A stretch of 60,289 bases of DNA from Acidovorax sp. CCYZU-2555 (GCF_018413525.1 NZ_JAHCDD010000029.1:1-60289), one strand, 5' to 3'; numbered from the stretch's first letter, positions 36,292 through 46,309 are shown. Numbers and translations: made by a program. The notes: generated by a model from the letters alone, not told the origin.

Positions 36292-36753
36292 ATGAATGAG
36301 GGTACGGTCAGCGTGCGCGCCCTTGCGGCGGGCGACAGGCTTGCGTGGGAGCGGCTTTACCGCGGCTACGCGGCGTTCTATGAGGTGCCCATGAATGACG
36401 CGGTGCTCGACGCCACCTGGCGCTGGCTGATGGGCCGCGAGCGGCGCGTCGAAGGCCTGGTGGCAGTGCGGCGCGGCGAGCTTGTGGGCCTGGCCCATTA
36501 CCGTTCGTTTTCCGAGCCGCTGCTGGGCAAGGATGTGGGTTTTCTCGACGACCTCTTCGTGCCGCCCGCGCACCGGGGGCTGGGCATCGGGCGCCTGCTG
36601 ATCGACGCGGTCGCGGCGATCGCGCGCCAGCGCGGCTGGCCCGTGCTGCGCTGGATCACGGCCCAAGACAATGCCGTGGCCAGGCATCTATATGACCAGC
36701 TGGCGCAGGCCACGGCCTGGGTCACTTACGACCTGGACGTGGCCGCGCGCTGA
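36292..36753 (+). CDS. GNAT family N-acetyltransferase
   Basis: 153 residues. RALAAGDRLAWERLYRGYAA at the N-terminus, then the GNAT core: FVPPAHRGLGIGRLLIDAVA (acetyl-CoA loop), WPVLRWITAQDNAVARHLYD and ATAWVTYDLDV. Last gene of the GST-monooxygenase cassette, 24 bp after it, preceded by AGGAGGG before the ATG. The substrate is unknown; acetylation of an amine produced by the oxidation step is a possibility only. A strong bidirectional stem follows. Confidence 0.93.
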   Translation: MNEGTVSVRALAAGDRLAWERLYRGYAAFYEVPMNDAVLDATWRWLMGRERRVEGLVAVRRGELVGLAHYRSFSEPLLGKDVGFLDDLFVPPAHRGLGIGRLLIDAVAAIARQRGWPVLRWITAQDNAVARHLYDQLAQATAWVTYDLDVAAR

Positions 36754-36762
36754 AGCCGCAAC

Positions 36763-36800
36763 GAAAAAGGGCGCCGGCCTTTTGCAAGACCGGCGCCCTT
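36763..36800. terminator. Bidirectional terminator between GNAT and TonB receptor genes
   Basis: AAGGGCGCCGG and CCGGCGCCCTT pair around a short loop. On the minus strand it ends in CTTTTTCG, a good terminator for the TonB receptor gene; on the plus strand the T-run is poor. Confidence 0.85.
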
Positions 36801-36820
36801 GGCGTTCGCAAGCGCAGTGC

Positions 36821-38944
36821 TTAGAACTGGTAGGCGGCGCTGATGCCCGTCATCCACTGGCGGCCCGGCGCGCCTTCGAAGAAGCGGCTGTTGCCGTCGT
36901 TGACGATGACCGAGCCCACGTACTTGCGGTCGAACAGGTTGTCGACGCGTGCGAAGGCACGCAGCGTCCAGGGGCCCATGACCTTGCGGTAGCCCACGCT
37001 GGCCGCGGCCACGGTGTAGCCGGGCGCGGAAGCGCTGTTGGCGTCGTTCACGTAGACCTTGCTCGCGTGCTCGGCCGACACGCCCAGGCGCCACGCGGAC
37101 GTCAGGTCGTAGTCCAGGCCCACGGACAGGTGCTGCTTGGACAGGCCGGGCAGCATGTTGCCGGCGGCGGCGCTGCCCGAAGCCTGGCGGAACGTGGCGT
37201 CGAGGTAGGTATAGGCGGCTTGCACTTTCCACTGGGGCGCGAGGCGCAGGTCGGCCTGCAGTTCCAGGCCCTGGCGGCGCGTGTCGCCGGCATTGCGGTA
37301 GGTCGTGCGGCCGTTGCTCGCGCCCGCGCTGACGATTTCGTCGCTGGTGCGCGAATGGAACAGGGCGGCGCTCCAGCCGCCCTTGACGGCGCCGGTCAGG
37401 CGTTCGCGAAAGCCCACTTCATACTGGGTGCTGGCGCTGGGCTGCAGGTCCAGGTTCAGGCCGCCGATGCTGCCCGTGCGGTACGACAGTTCGGCAAAGG
37501 TCGGGGTCTCGAAACCGCGGCCGGCGCTGACGTAGACCGTCTTTTCGGGCGTCAGCTGGTGCGACAGCGAGATCACGGGCAAGGCCTGGCTGTGCGTCAC
37601 GGAACCCGAGTCGTCGGGGTTGCCGGCACGGATGTAGCGGTCGTCGGACTCGAACTTCACATGGCTGTAGCGCAGACCGGTGCCCAGGCTCCAGGTGGGA
37701 GCGAGCTGCCACGTTGCCTGCACGTAGGGGTCGATGCTGGTGACGGTGTTGTCTTCGTTGCGGCGCAGCGCGCCCTTGACGCCCAGCTGGCTGCCGATGA
37801 AGTTCTCGTAGCCCTGGCGGTCTTCCTTCATGGTGTCGAAGGCCAGGCCGGCCGTGACGGTGACGGGCACGGGCGCGTTGTCGAAGCGGCCGGTCCAGCG
37901 CGCGTCGAGGCCCGCGTAGTCGCGCGACATGTCGATCACGCCACCCGCATGGCCTGCGGGCGCTTGCGTGGCGACGGGCAGCGACTGGTATTGCTCCATG
38001 GAGCGGTGGCCTGCATAGGCGGTCAGCGACACGCTTTGCGTGCCGCTCAGACGGCGCTCGTAGGTGGCGCCGACCTGGGTCTGCTCCAGCGACTTGCGGG
38101 TGTTGAACTTCTCGGCCACGGCTTCGCCGTTGTCGGCGCGGAAGGAGGCGCGGCGCGGGTTGGCCTGCCACTGTTCCCAGGTCAGGCCTTGCGCGTCCTG
38201 CGCGTTCGACTTCATGGTGTTGGCGACGATGGTCAGGCGCGCGTCGTCACCGATGGCGGTCGACAGCTTGGCGTTGGCGACGTTGCGGTCGGCTGCGCTG
38301 TGGTCGCGGTAGCCGTCGGTCAGGTAGCGGCTGGCGCTGAGCACATAGCTCAGGCCCTGGGCGGTCTGGCCGCTGGCCTTGCCCGAGATGCGCTTCTGGC
38401 CGTTGCTGCCGACGGAGTAGCCGCCTTCGACAGTGGGGCGGCCCGTGGGCGTTTCGGTGTACATGCTGATCACGCCGCCGGCCGAGTTGCCATACAGCGC
38501 CGAGTAGGGGCCGCGCAGCACTTCGACGCGCTCCAGGCTGGAGATGTCGATGTGCGACAGCGCGCCCTGGCCGTCGGGCATGGTCGCGGGAATGCCGTCG
38601 ACATACAGGCGCACGCCGCGCAGGCCGAAAGTGGAGCGCGCGCCGTAGCCGCGCACCGACAACTGCAGGTCCTGGGCGTAGTTCTGGCGGTTGTTGATCT
38701 GCAGGCCGGGAACGCCCGACAGGCTTTCCGACAGGTTCACCTGCAACTGGCGGTCGCGCATCTGGTCGGCGTCGATCACGGACACGGAAGCGGGCGTCTG
38801 CTCGAGCGAGGTGCCGCCCAGCGTGCTGTGCACCATGATTTCAGGCAGGCGGGCTTCGGTGGCGGGCTGGGCGATGGCGACGCCATACATGCCGCCGACC
38901 AGAGCAGGAAGGCCGGCAACCCAGCGCAGGTGATGCAATGTCAT
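36821..38944 (-). CDS. TonB-dependent outer-membrane receptor
   Basis: 707 residues from ATG 38944, with AGAGG 9 nt upstream. Signal peptide MTLHHLRWVAGLPALVGG to AIAQ. Plug domain about 40-170: LEQTPASVSVIDADQMRDRQ, VNLSESLSGVPGLQINNRQN, LRGVRLYVDGIPATMPDGQG, ERVEVLRGPYSALYGNSAGG. The beta-barrel ends in the aromatic terminus MTGISAAYQF. It lacks an STN domain, so no FecR-type signalling. The substrate (siderophore, cobalamin, other) cannot be told; no Fur-type or cobalamin riboswitch signal was seen in the 275 bp upstream. Single gene with its own terminator. Confidence 0.95.
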   Translation of the reverse strand: MTLHHLRWVAGLPALVGGMYGVAIAQPATEARLPEIMVHSTLGGTSLEQTPASVSVIDADQMRDRQLQVNLSESLSGVPGLQINNRQNYAQDLQLSVRGYGARSTFGLRGVRLYVDGIPATMPDGQGALSHIDISSLERVEVLRGPYSALYGNSAGGVISMYTETPTGRPTVEGGYSVGSNGQKRISGKASGQTAQGLSYVLSASRYLTDGYRDHSAADRNVANAKLSTAIGDDARLTIVANTMKSNAQDAQGLTWEQWQANPRRASFRADNGEAVAEKFNTRKSLEQTQVGATYERRLSGTQSVSLTAYAGHRSMEQYQSLPVATQAPAGHAGGVIDMSRDYAGLDARWTGRFDNAPVPVTVTAGLAFDTMKEDRQGYENFIGSQLGVKGALRRNEDNTVTSIDPYVQATWQLAPTWSLGTGLRYSHVKFESDDRYIRAGNPDDSGSVTHSQALPVISLSHQLTPEKTVYVSAGRGFETPTFAELSYRTGSIGGLNLDLQPSASTQYEVGFRERLTGAVKGGWSAALFHSRTSDEIVSAGASNGRTTYRNAGDTRRQGLELQADLRLAPQWKVQAAYTYLDATFRQASGSAAAGNMLPGLSKQHLSVGLDYDLTSAWRLGVSAEHASKVYVNDANSASAPGYTVAAASVGYRKVMGPWTLRAFARVDNLFDRKYVGSVIVNDGNSRFFEGAPGRQWMTGISAAYQF

Positions 38945-39219
38945 GTGAAAAAACCTCTTTATGCTGGCGCCGCCCTGTGAGGGCTGGCTGCGGCAAAGCG
39001 CAGCGCAGCCACACAAGGGCCTGCGCAGCAATCATTCAAATGGGGGAGAGCGCCGTCGTCAGGGTACGCGGGGAACCCTGCGGGCAACGGCAACGGCCGA
39101 AGAATGCCACAGAGCCGTCACAAATTTTCACGAACAGGTGTAAACACCAGTAGGCCCGTGGTTAATTCTGTGGCATCAAGTGTGCTGGCCATGGTCCGCC
39201 CGAACGGCGAACTCCTCAA

Positions 39220-39594
39220 TCAAAGCGTGGCTGCCGAGCGGCCCTGTACGCGGTCTATGGCATCGATGATGGCCTTGCCCGTGCTCTGCACGCCAGGCGC
39301 GGCGAAACCCGGGCCCGGTTTCACTGCGGGATTGGCCAGCAGTTGATCACGCACCTTGAGGCGCGCGGCCATGGCTTCCGACAGCGGCTTGGGCTCCTGC
39401 GGCGGGGTATTGTTCAAATACTCCTTGTACACCGCGCCCTGGGCGCGAATCAGCTTCTCGTCTGCGCTCTTGGCTTCCAGATGCCGATTCACCAGGTAAC
39501 CTGCAATGGCGACACAGACCACGCCGATGGCGGTGGCCTTGAGGACGAACGACTCATCGGTGTACTTGCGCGGGTGCTGCGTGGCGGACGACAT
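39220..39594 (-). CDS. Small membrane protein of unknown function
   Basis: 124 residues. A short N-terminus, one membrane segment at about 20-38 (FVLKATAIGVVCVAIAGYLV), then a charged Lys/Glu/Pro-rich soluble part (KSADEKLIRAQGAVYKEYLN, GKAIIDAIDRVQGRSAATL). Probably a bitopic inner-membrane protein with a periplasmic or cytoplasmic tail. No family recognised. It lies alone between the TonB receptor and azoR on the same strand, but azoR ends in a strong terminator first, so it has its own transcription. Confidence 0.7.
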   Translation of the reverse strand: MSSATQHPRKYTDESFVLKATAIGVVCVAIAGYLVNRHLEAKSADEKLIRAQGAVYKEYLNNTPPQEPKPLSEAMAARLKVRDQLLANPAVKPGPGFAAPGVQSTGKAIIDAIDRVQGRSAATL

Positions 39595-39680
39595 GGAAAC
39601 GTTGGTGGTTAGGTTGGGACAGGGTACAAGCCCGGCGCCGCGACAACGGCTTTCAGGGTTTTTACTGAAGCAAGCCTAAC

Positions 39681-39730
39681 AAAAAAAAACGCCTTGGCGA
39701 TGACATTGAGTGCAATGTCCCACCAAGGCG
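39681..39730 (-). terminator. azoR terminator, nested double-stem hairpin with nine U
   Basis: Read on the minus strand: outer arms CGCCTTGG/CCAAGGCG enclose an inner stem GACATTG/CAATGTC, then nine T. The plus-strand reading starts with nine A at 39681-39689. It lies 52 bp past the azoR stop. Confidence 0.9.
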
Positions 39731-39781
39731 GTCAGCGGCGGCGCATCGATGCGCTGCTTCTGGAGCAGGCCGCTGGGGCGC

Positions 39782-40399
39782 TTATGCCGTCAGAGCCAGC
39801 TGGCTGTGGATGGCCTGTTCGGCCTGGGCCAGGGCTGCAGCCTTGGCGTCGGGGCCCATGGCAATGCCTTCGGCACGCACGAAACGCACATCGGTCACGC
39901 CCATGAAGCCCATCACGGTCTGCAGCAGGCTTTCCTGGTGTTCCATCGCACGGCCGCCTTCGGACGTGGAATAAACGCCGCCGCGCGTGGACACGACGAT
40001 CACGGTCTTGCCCTTGGCCAGGCCTTCAGGGCCGGCGGCGGTGTAGCGGAAGGTGCGGCCGGCCTGGGCAACGCGGTCGATCCAGGCCTTGAGCTGGCTG
40101 GGGATGCTGAAGTTGTACAGTGGCGCGCCGATGACGACCACATCCGCAGCCAGGAACTGGCTCACGAGCTTCTCGGAGATCGCGTTTTCCGCGCGTTCGG
40201 CTTCGGTCGTGGCGCTCTGGCCGGTACGGAAACCCATGGACACCGCCGACAGGTGGCTGGGAGCGTCCTGCGCCAGATCGAGGTAGTCGACGTTCAAGCC
40301 GGGGTGGGCCGCAACCCATGCCTGCACGGTGCGGGCGGTCAGATCGCGGGAAACGGACATGTCGCCGGTGATGGCGGAATCGATGTGCAGCAGTTGCAT
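39782..40399 (-). CDS. azoR: FMN-dependent NADH-azoreductase
   Basis: 205 residues from ATG 40399 with AAGGAG upstream. Flavodoxin-like NAD(P)H:quinone/azo reductase: [68 protein letters not shown]. Cleaves azo bonds and reduces quinones, often as thiol-stress defence. It is divergent from a LysR gene at 40536 that probably controls it. Strong nested terminator downstream. Confidence 0.96.
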   Translation of the reverse strand: MQLLHIDSAITGDMSVSRDLTARTVQAWVAAHPGLNVDYLDLAQDAPSHLSAVSMGFRTGQSATTEAERAENAISEKLVSQFLAADVVVIGAPLYNFSIPSQLKAWIDRVAQAGRTFRYTAAGPEGLAKGKTVIVVSTRGGVYSTSEGGRAMEHQESLLQTVMGFMGVTDVRFVRAEGIAMGPDAKAAALAQAEQAIHSQLALTA

Positions 40400-40497
40400 G
40401 GAAGGCTCCTTGAATTTCAAGATATGAATGGTTGCCGGTGAGGGCTTGGTATAGATTGTGCAGGTGTGTTGAATGTTTGATAAGCTGCTTTAAATGC

Positions 40498-40513
40498 GAT
40501 AGATTGTTCTATC
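40498..40513. promoter_or_regulatory. Candidate LysR operator GATAGA-N4-TCTATC
   Basis: Perfect 6-bp arms around TTGT, 22 bp before the LysR start and about 100 bp from azoR. A related half-site ATAGATTGT lies at about 40451-40459, as expected for a LysR tetramer that binds two sites. Confidence 0.55.
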
Positions 40514-40535
40514 AGCGAGACAATAAAAGGGCTGA

Positions 40536-41459
40536 ATGAACGATCTCAACGACATGCTCTATTTCGCCGAAGTAGTCGAGCGCGGCGGCTTCGCGGCGGC
40601 CGGAAGGGCGCTGGGAATCCCCAAGTCGCGGCTTTCGCGCCGGGTCGCCGAACTCGAAGGTCGGCTGGGCGTGCGGCTGCTGCAGCGCACCACGCGCAAG
40701 CTGTCGCTGACCGAAGTGGGCGAGGCGTATCTGCGCCACTGCCTTGTGATGCGCGATGCCGCCCAGGCCGCGGCCGACACCGTGGCCCAAGTGCGTACCG
40801 AACCCTGCGGCACATTGCGCGTGAGTTGCCCGGTGACCATCGCCCAGACGGTGCTCGGGGAACTGATGCCGATCTACCTCGCGCGCCACCCGCTGGTGCG
40901 CGTGGAAATGCAGGTCACCAACCGCGCCGTCAATCTGGTGGAGGAAAGCATCGATGTGGCGCTGCGCGTGCGCGGCTCGCTCGACGACAGCGGCAGCATG
41001 GTGGTCAAGCGTCTGGATGTTTCGCGCCAGGTGCTGGTCGCCAGCCCCGAACTGCTGCGCCGCCAGGGCACGCCCAGCCGACTGCAGGAGCTGGGCCGGC
41101 TCGACAGCGTGGCGATGTCGGCGGTCGACGGGCGCTCCAGTCTGCTGCTCAGCGGCCCCGAAGGCCAGGAGTTCACGCTGCAGCACCAGCCGCGCTACAT
41201 CGCCGACGACCTGTTGACCGTGAAGTTCGCGGTGCTGGCCGGCACCGGCATGGGCTGGCTGCCTGACTATATGTGCCACGACGAACTCGCCGATGGCCGA
41301 CTGGTGCATCTGCTGCCTGGCTGGTCGCCGCCGCCCGGCGTGTTCCATGCGGTCTTTCCCTCGCGCCGCGGCCTGTCGCCCGCGGTGCGCAGTTTTCTCG
41401 ACTTTCTTGCCGAAACCATACCCGGCAGCAGCATCTCTTCGGGGCCGGGCAGCGCCTGA
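40536..41459 (+). CDS. LysR family regulator divergent from azoR
   Basis: 307 residues. MNDLNDMLYFAEVVERGGFA, AAGRALGIPKSRLSRRVAEL, EGRLGVRLLQRTTRKLSLTE form the LysR helix-turn-helix; CGTLRVSCPVTIAQTVLGEL and LAGTGMGWLPDYM belong to the sensor domain. This is the group (like QhpR/AzoR-linked LysR) often divergent from NADH-azoreductase or quinone reductase genes and responsive to quinones or azo compounds. It very likely controls azoR through the dyad at 40498. Confidence 0.95.
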   Translation: MNDLNDMLYFAEVVERGGFAAAGRALGIPKSRLSRRVAELEGRLGVRLLQRTTRKLSLTEVGEAYLRHCLVMRDAAQAAADTVAQVRTEPCGTLRVSCPVTIAQTVLGELMPIYLARHPLVRVEMQVTNRAVNLVEESIDVALRVRGSLDDSGSMVVKRLDVSRQVLVASPELLRRQGTPSRLQELGRLDSVAMSAVDGRSSLLLSGPEGQEFTLQHQPRYIADDLLTVKFAVLAGTGMGWLPDYMCHDELADGRLVHLLPGWSPPPGVFHAVFPSRRGLSPAVRSFLDFLAETIPGSSISSGPGSA

Positions 41460-41571
41460 CAAGCGCGGCTGCGCGCAGCGCTGCTGTGCCTCTGGGCCAT
41501 AAGATAACAACCAATGGTTCGTTGGGATTTCGGATGAAGGTGCAGACAATGTCCGTTCAAGGAGAACTGGC

Positions 41572-42147
41572 ATGGATACACCCCCCCGCATTTTGATCGT
41601 GCCCGGCTGGCGCGACTCAGGCCCCGGTCATTGGCAAAGCCTCTGGGCTGCGCAATTGCCCGGCGCAGAGCGGGTGGTGCAGGACGACTGGATCACGCCC
41701 CATCGCGACGCCTGGGTAGGGCGGCTCGAAGAGTGCATTCTTTCGCGTCCCGAGCCGGTGGTGATCGTTGCCCACAGCCTGGGCTGTATCGCCACGACGC
41801 AGATTTCGGCCCAGGCCGCGCAGCGCGTCGTCGGTGCGCTGCTGGTTGCGCCCGCCGATCCCGAGCGCCGCGCCCAGCTCATCGATTTCTCGCCCGTGCC
41901 CGCCGCGCCCCTGCCTTACCGCAGCGTGCTGGTGGCCAGCAGCAACGACCCGTTCTGTCCGATCAGGCTCGCTGGCGCCTATGCGCGAGCCTGGGGCAGC
42001 GAGCTGGTGCGGCTGCAGAATGCGGGCCATGTGAATGTCGAGTCGGGCCATGGCGCCTGGCCGCTGGGACTGGCGCTGCTGCAGTCGCTGACGGCCGGGC
42101 TTGCCTGGTCGTCTACACCCGCAGACGCTGCCGCGCTGCAGGCATAA
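41572..42147 (+). CDS. RBBP9/YdeN-type serine hydrolase (alpha/beta hydrolase)
   Basis: 191 residues from ATG 41572, with AAGGAGAA upstream. Starts RILIVPGWRDSGPGHWQSLW, the RBBP9/YdeN N-terminal motif; nucleophile elbow VIVAHSLGCIATTQ (Ser in AHSLG); LLVAPADPERRAQL; VASSNDPFCPI gives the Asp loop and NAGHVNVESGHG the His. Single-domain hydrolases of this family have unknown substrates. It lies between the azoR-LysR pair and the sulfate importer, 112 bp after the LysR gene. Confidence 0.94.
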   Translation: MDTPPRILIVPGWRDSGPGHWQSLWAAQLPGAERVVQDDWITPHRDAWVGRLEECILSRPEPVVIVAHSLGCIATTQISAQAAQRVVGALLVAPADPERRAQLIDFSPVPAAPLPYRSVLVASSNDPFCPIRLAGAYARAWGSELVRLQNAGHVNVESGHGAWPLGLALLQSLTAGLAWSSTPADAAALQA

Positions 42148-42288
42148 GCCATGAACACCGCCTTGCGGCGGGCAGCTTCACGGGTTCTATATGCCAAAAG
42201 ATGATTAATTAACAAGAATCTATTCGTTTGAGTTTGAAGGAAAACTTCAGACAATGAAACACTTTTTCACGTTCCGGGCTTTGTAACC
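42148..42288 (+). promoter_or_regulatory. Promoter region of the sulfate-import operon
   Basis: AT-rich segment with TTAATTAA at 42205-42212 and a small dyad GAAG/CTTC about 42236-42248. CysB-controlled cys promoters have AT-rich, irregular sites of this sort, but no exact match can be claimed. Confidence 0.3.
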
Positions 42289-43290
42289 ATGAAATCTTTG
42301 ACTCTCAAGACAGTTTTGGCCAGCCTTGCCTTCGCGGCCAGTGGTGCAGCAATGGCCCAGAGCCAGCTGCTCAATGTGTCGTACGACGTGGCGCGTGAGT
42401 TCTACAAGGACTACAACGTCGCCTTTGCCGCGCATTACAAGAAGACTACCGGCAAGGACGTGAAGATCGACCAGTCGCATGCAGGCTCCAGCGCCCAGGC
42501 GCGTGCTGTCAATGACGGCCTGGACGCCGACGTGGTGACCATGAACACCACGACCGACATCGAATTCCTGGCCGGCAACGGCGTGGTCGCCAAGGACTGG
42601 GCCAAGAAATTCCCCAACGATGCGTCGCCCACGACCTCGACCATGCTGTTCCTGGTGCGCAATGGCAACCCCAAGAACATCAAGGATTGGGACGACCTGC
42701 TCAAGCCCGGCGTGCAAGTCGTGGTTGTGAACCCCAAGACCGGCGGCAACGGCCGCTACGCTTATCTGGCCGCCTGGGGCGCAGCGCGCGAAAAGGGCGC
42801 GACCGAAGCGCAGGCCGCGGAATTCGTCGGCAAGCTCTACAAGAACGTTCCCGTGCTGGGCAAGGGCGGCCGTGACGCGACCGCGATCTTCCTGCAGCGC
42901 AATATCGGCGATGTGCTGATCACGTTCGAGTCGGAAGTGATTTCGATCGACCGCGAGTTCGGCAAGGGCAAGGTCCAGGCCGTGTATCCATCTTCGTCGA
43001 TCATCGCCGAGAACCCCGTGGCCGTGGTCGAACGCACCGTCGCCAAGAAGGGCACGGCCACGCTGGCCAAGGAATACCTGGACTACCTGTACTCGGACGA
43101 AGCCCAGGAAATCGCCGCCCAGCATGCGCTGCGCCCGCGTTCCGAAGCCGTGCTGAAGAAGCATGCCGCGACGTTCAAGCCGCTCAAGCAGTTCACCGTC
43201 GCCAAGTACTTCGGTTCGCTGTCTGAAGCACAGAAGGTGCATTTCAACGACGGCGGCCAGTTCGACAAGCTCTACACGCCTGGCAAGTAA
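42289..43290 (+). CDS. sbp: Sulfate-binding periplasmic protein
   Basis: 333 residues. Signal peptide MKSLTLKTVLASLAFAASGA, cleavage after AMAQ. Mature chain opens LNVSYDVAREFYKDYNVAFA, followed by GSSAQARAVNDGLDADVVTM, NGNPKNIKDWDDLLKPG, NPKTGGNGRYAYLAAWGAA and ALRPRSEAVLKKHA: the Sbp/CysP pattern with backbone ligands for the anion. It delivers sulfate or thiosulfate to CysTWA. First gene of sbp-cysT-cysW-cysA, 21 bp before cysT. Confidence 0.96.
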   Translation: MKSLTLKTVLASLAFAASGAAMAQSQLLNVSYDVAREFYKDYNVAFAAHYKKTTGKDVKIDQSHAGSSAQARAVNDGLDADVVTMNTTTDIEFLAGNGVVAKDWAKKFPNDASPTTSTMLFLVRNGNPKNIKDWDDLLKPGVQVVVVNPKTGGNGRYAYLAAWGAAREKGATEAQAAEFVGKLYKNVPVLGKGGRDATAIFLQRNIGDVLITFESEVISIDREFGKGKVQAVYPSSSIIAENPVAVVERTVAKKGTATLAKEYLDYLYSDEAQEIAAQHALRPRSEAVLKKHAATFKPLKQFTVAKYFGSLSEAQKVHFNDGGQFDKLYTPGK

Positions 43291-43311
43291 GCCTGCGCGC
43301 GCACCCGCACC

Positions 43312-44217
43312 ATGGCATTCGCTGCTAACTCGGCTCCGGCCGCATCCCTCGCCGCCACCCCGGGCGCCCCAGCGGCACCGCGGCGTGGCCGTGGCGCCAA
43401 GCGCGTCCTGCCCGGTTTCGGGCTGACGCTGGGCTACACGCTGTTCTATCTCAGCATCATCGTGCTGATCCCTCTGTCGGCGCTGGTCTTCAAGACCTTC
43501 ACCATGACCTGGCCGCAGTTCTGGGAAGCCGTGAGCGCACCGCGCGTGATGGCCTCCTACCGGCTGACGTTCGGCGCTTCGCTGATCGCGGCCCTGGTCA
43601 ACCTGGTGTTCGGTCTGCTGATCGCCTGGGTGCTGGTGCGCTACAAATTTCCGGGCAAGAAGATCGTCGACGCGCTGGTCGACCTGCCGTTCGCGCTGCC
43701 CACGGCCGTGGCCGGCATCTCGCTCACGGCGCTGCTCGCCGGCAATGGCTGGATAGGCCAATACCTCGAACCGCTGGGCATACAGCTGGCGTTCAAGCCC
43801 GCGGGCATCGTGATCGCGCTGATCTTCATCGGCCTGCCGTTCGTCGTGCGCACGGTGCAGCCGGTGCTCGAAGACGCGGAGAAGGAACTCGAGGAAGCCG
43901 CGACCAGCCTGGGCGCGACGCGCCTGCAGATTTTCATCAAGGTGATCCTGCCGAGCATCACGCCCGCGCTGCTCACCGGCTTCGCGATGGCGTTTGCACG
44001 CGCCGTCGGTGAATATGGATCGGTGATCTTCATCGCCGGCAACATGCCCATGATTTCCGAAATCACGCCGCTGATCATCATCGGCAAGCTGGAACAATAT
44101 GACTACGCGGGTGCGACCGCCGTGGCGGTGGTGATGCTGGTCATCTCCTTTGTGTTGCTGCTGATCATCAATGCGCTGCAAGCCTGGCAGCGCCGCCACG
44201 CAGGAGCACCGGCATGA
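43312..44217 (+). CDS. cysT: Sulfate ABC transporter permease CysT
   Basis: 301 residues with a long polar N-terminus (about 1-40) and six membrane segments (for example [39 protein letters not shown]). Permease loop [20 protein letters not shown], and [20 protein letters not shown], the hallmark of this family. It forms the membrane channel with CysW. Its stop overlaps the cysW start by 4 bp (ATGA). Confidence 0.96.
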   Translation: MAFAANSAPAASLAATPGAPAAPRRGRGAKRVLPGFGLTLGYTLFYLSIIVLIPLSALVFKTFTMTWPQFWEAVSAPRVMASYRLTFGASLIAALVNLVFGLLIAWVLVRYKFPGKKIVDALVDLPFALPTAVAGISLTALLAGNGWIGQYLEPLGIQLAFKPAGIVIALIFIGLPFVVRTVQPVLEDAEKELEEAATSLGATRLQIFIKVILPSITPALLTGFAMAFARAVGEYGSVIFIAGNMPMISEITPLIIIGKLEQYDYAGATAVAVVMLVISFVLLLIINALQAWQRRHAGAPA

Positions 44218-45128
44218 GTGGACTCACTTCTTCCCGTAACCCGGTGCGCCGCGCCAAGGCCGGCACCACCGAAGCTCCGTGGGTGCGCTATACGCTGATC
44301 GGCATCGCGATGGCCTTTTTGCTGCTGTTCCTGGTGCTGCCGCTGGCCGCGGTGTTCACCGAGGCGCTGCGCAAGGGCTTTGGCGCCTATCTCGACGGCC
44401 TGCGCGAGCCCGATGCCTGGTCGGCTATCAAGCTGACGCTGCTCACGGCAGCGATCGCCGTGCCGCTGAACCTGGTGTTCGGCGTCGCCGCGGCCTGGTG
44501 CATCGCCAAGTACGAGTTCCGCGGCAAGGCCTTTCTGACCACGCTGATCGATCTGCCGTTCTCGGTGTCGCCCGTGGTCGCGGGTCTGACCTATGTGCTG
44601 ATGTTCGGCTCGCATGGCTGGATGGGCTCGTGGCTGCAGGCCAACGACATCAAGGTGATCTTCGCGGTGCCCGGCATCGTGCTGGCGACGATCTTCGTGA
44701 CCTTCCCGTTCATTGCGCGCGAACTGATCCCGCTGATGCAGGCCCAGGGCAGCGACGAGGAACAGGCGGCCATCGTGCTCGGCGCGACCGGCTGGCAGAC
44801 GTTCTACAAGGTCACGCTGCCCAACATCAAGTGGGGCCTGCTGTACGGCGTCATTTTGTGCAACGCACGCGCCATGGGCGAGTTCGGCGCGGTGTCGGTG
44901 GTCTCGGGCCATATCCGCGGCCAGACCAACACCATTCCGCTGCACGTGGAAATTCTCTACAACGAATACCAGTCGGTCGCGGCTTTCGCCGCCGCCTCGT
45001 TGCTGGCGCTGCTCGCGCTGCTGACCCTGGTCATCAAGTCGATCGCCGAATGGCGTGCGGAACGCGAGCAGGCCGCTGCCGCCGACCTGCCTCCCGAGCG
45101 GCCCACGCCGCTGGCCACGACCGCCTGA
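44214..45128 (+). CDS. cysW: Sulfate ABC transporter permease CysW
   Basis: 304 residues, six membrane segments. Hallmarks: [78 protein letters not shown] (ABC loop), [20 protein letters not shown]. Its N-terminal arm holds a basic, unstructured start ([12 protein letters not shown]). Partner of CysT, overlapping it by 4 bp, with cysA 13 bp downstream. Confidence 0.96.
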   Translation: MSGLTSSRNPVRRAKAGTTEAPWVRYTLIGIAMAFLLLFLVLPLAAVFTEALRKGFGAYLDGLREPDAWSAIKLTLLTAAIAVPLNLVFGVAAAWCIAKYEFRGKAFLTTLIDLPFSVSPVVAGLTYVLMFGSHGWMGSWLQANDIKVIFAVPGIVLATIFVTFPFIARELIPLMQAQGSDEEQAAIVLGATGWQTFYKVTLPNIKWGLLYGVILCNARAMGEFGAVSVVSGHIRGQTNTIPLHVEILYNEYQSVAAFAAASLLALLALLTLVIKSIAEWRAEREQAAAADLPPERPTPLATTA

Positions 45129-45141
45129 AAGAACAAGCATC

Positions 45142-46266
45142 ATGAGTATCGAAATCCGCAATGTCAGCAAGCAGTTCGGCAGTTTCCAGGCGCTGCGTGA
45201 TGTGAGCCTGGACATCCAGTCCGGCGAACTGATCGCTTTGCTCGGCCCCTCGGGCTGCGGCAAGACCACGCTGCTGCGCATCATCGCCGGCCTCGAAGCG
45301 CCCGACGTGGGCAGCATCCATTTCAGCGGCGAAGACACGACCGACGTGCATGTGCGCGAGCGCAACGTGGGCTTCGTGTTCCAGCACTACGCGCTGTTTC
45401 GCCACATGACCGTGTTCGAGAACGTGGCCTTCGGCCTGCGCATCAAGCCGCGCAAGGAGCGCCCCAGCGAAGCCCAGATCCGCACCAAGGTGATGGACCT
45501 GCTCAAGCTGGTGCAGCTCGACTGGCTCGCCGACCGCCATCCTTCGCAACTGTCGGGCGGACAACGCCAACGTATCGCACTGGCGCGCGCGCTGGCTGTC
45601 GAGCCCAAGGTGCTGCTGCTCGACGAGCCGTTCGGCGCGCTCGATGCCAAGGTGCGCAAGGAACTGCGCCGCTGGCTGCGCCGCCTGCACGACGAGCTGC
45701 ATGTGACCTCGATCTTCGTGACCCACGACCAGGAAGAGGCGCTCGAAGTGGCCGACCGCGTGGTGGTGATCAACCAGGGCAAGATCGAGCAAAGCGGCTC
45801 GCCCCAGGAAGTCTGGGAAAACCCCGCAAGCCCGTTCGTCTACGGCTTCCTGGGCGACGTGAACCTGTTCCACGGCCGCGCCAACGAAGGCCTGGTGCAC
45901 ATGAGCGGCATCGAAGTGGATGCACCCGAGGCCGACGAGGCCAAGGACGCCAAGGCCTTTGCCTATGTGCGCCCGCACGACCTCGATGTCGAGCGCTATT
46001 CGCCGGGCCAGAACATCGACGCCCAGGGACGTCCACGGGGCATCGTCGCGCGCCTGGAGCGGGCAATCGTTGTCGGTCCTATCGCACGCCTGGAACTTAT
46101 TCCCGCCGACGATAATCATTCAACCACCCAGAACGGGGAGGATGCCTTGATCGAAGCGCAGATTCCTGCCCATCAGTTCAAGGAAATGGGATTCAAGGAA
46201 GGCGAAACGCTGGTGGTGACACCGCGCAGGACCCGCGTGTTTATTGACCAGGCTGCAGGCATCTGA
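45142..46266 (+). CDS. cysA: Sulfate ABC transporter ATP-binding protein CysA
   Basis: 374 residues from ATG 45142. Walker [22 protein letters not shown]-loop [20 protein letters not shown], signature [15 protein letters not shown], Walker [15 protein letters not shown], His switch [17 protein letters not shown]-terminal part (about 240-374) is the regulatory TOBE region ([15 protein letters not shown]). Energises CysTW for sulfate or thiosulfate uptake. A longer frame from 45055 would overlap cysW and is rejected. dsbB follows after 43 bp. Confidence 0.96.
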   Translation: MSIEIRNVSKQFGSFQALRDVSLDIQSGELIALLGPSGCGKTTLLRIIAGLEAPDVGSIHFSGEDTTDVHVRERNVGFVFQHYALFRHMTVFENVAFGLRIKPRKERPSEAQIRTKVMDLLKLVQLDWLADRHPSQLSGGQRQRIALARALAVEPKVLLLDEPFGALDAKVRKELRRWLRRLHDELHVTSIFVTHDQEEALEVADRVVVINQGKIEQSGSPQEVWENPASPFVYGFLGDVNLFHGRANEGLVHMSGIEVDAPEADEAKDAKAFAYVRPHDLDVERYSPGQNIDAQGRPRGIVARLERAIVVGPIARLELIPADDNHSTTQNGEDALIEAQIPAHQFKEMGFKEGETLVVTPRRTRVFIDQAAGI

Positions 46267-46309
46267 CGGTTCCCAGGGGCCGCGCCGCGGCCTTTGAAGG
46301 ACAAGAAAA

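Noticed and set aside
38945..39219. Cobalamin riboswitch or Fur site upstream of the TonB receptor
   Set aside because: The conserved cobalamin box and Fur 19-mer pattern could not be found on either strand.
42247..44199. 650-codon minus-strand frame opposite sbp and cysT
   Set aside because: High-GC antisense artefact: its sequence is low-complexity His/Gln/Arg-rich and the plus genes are certain.
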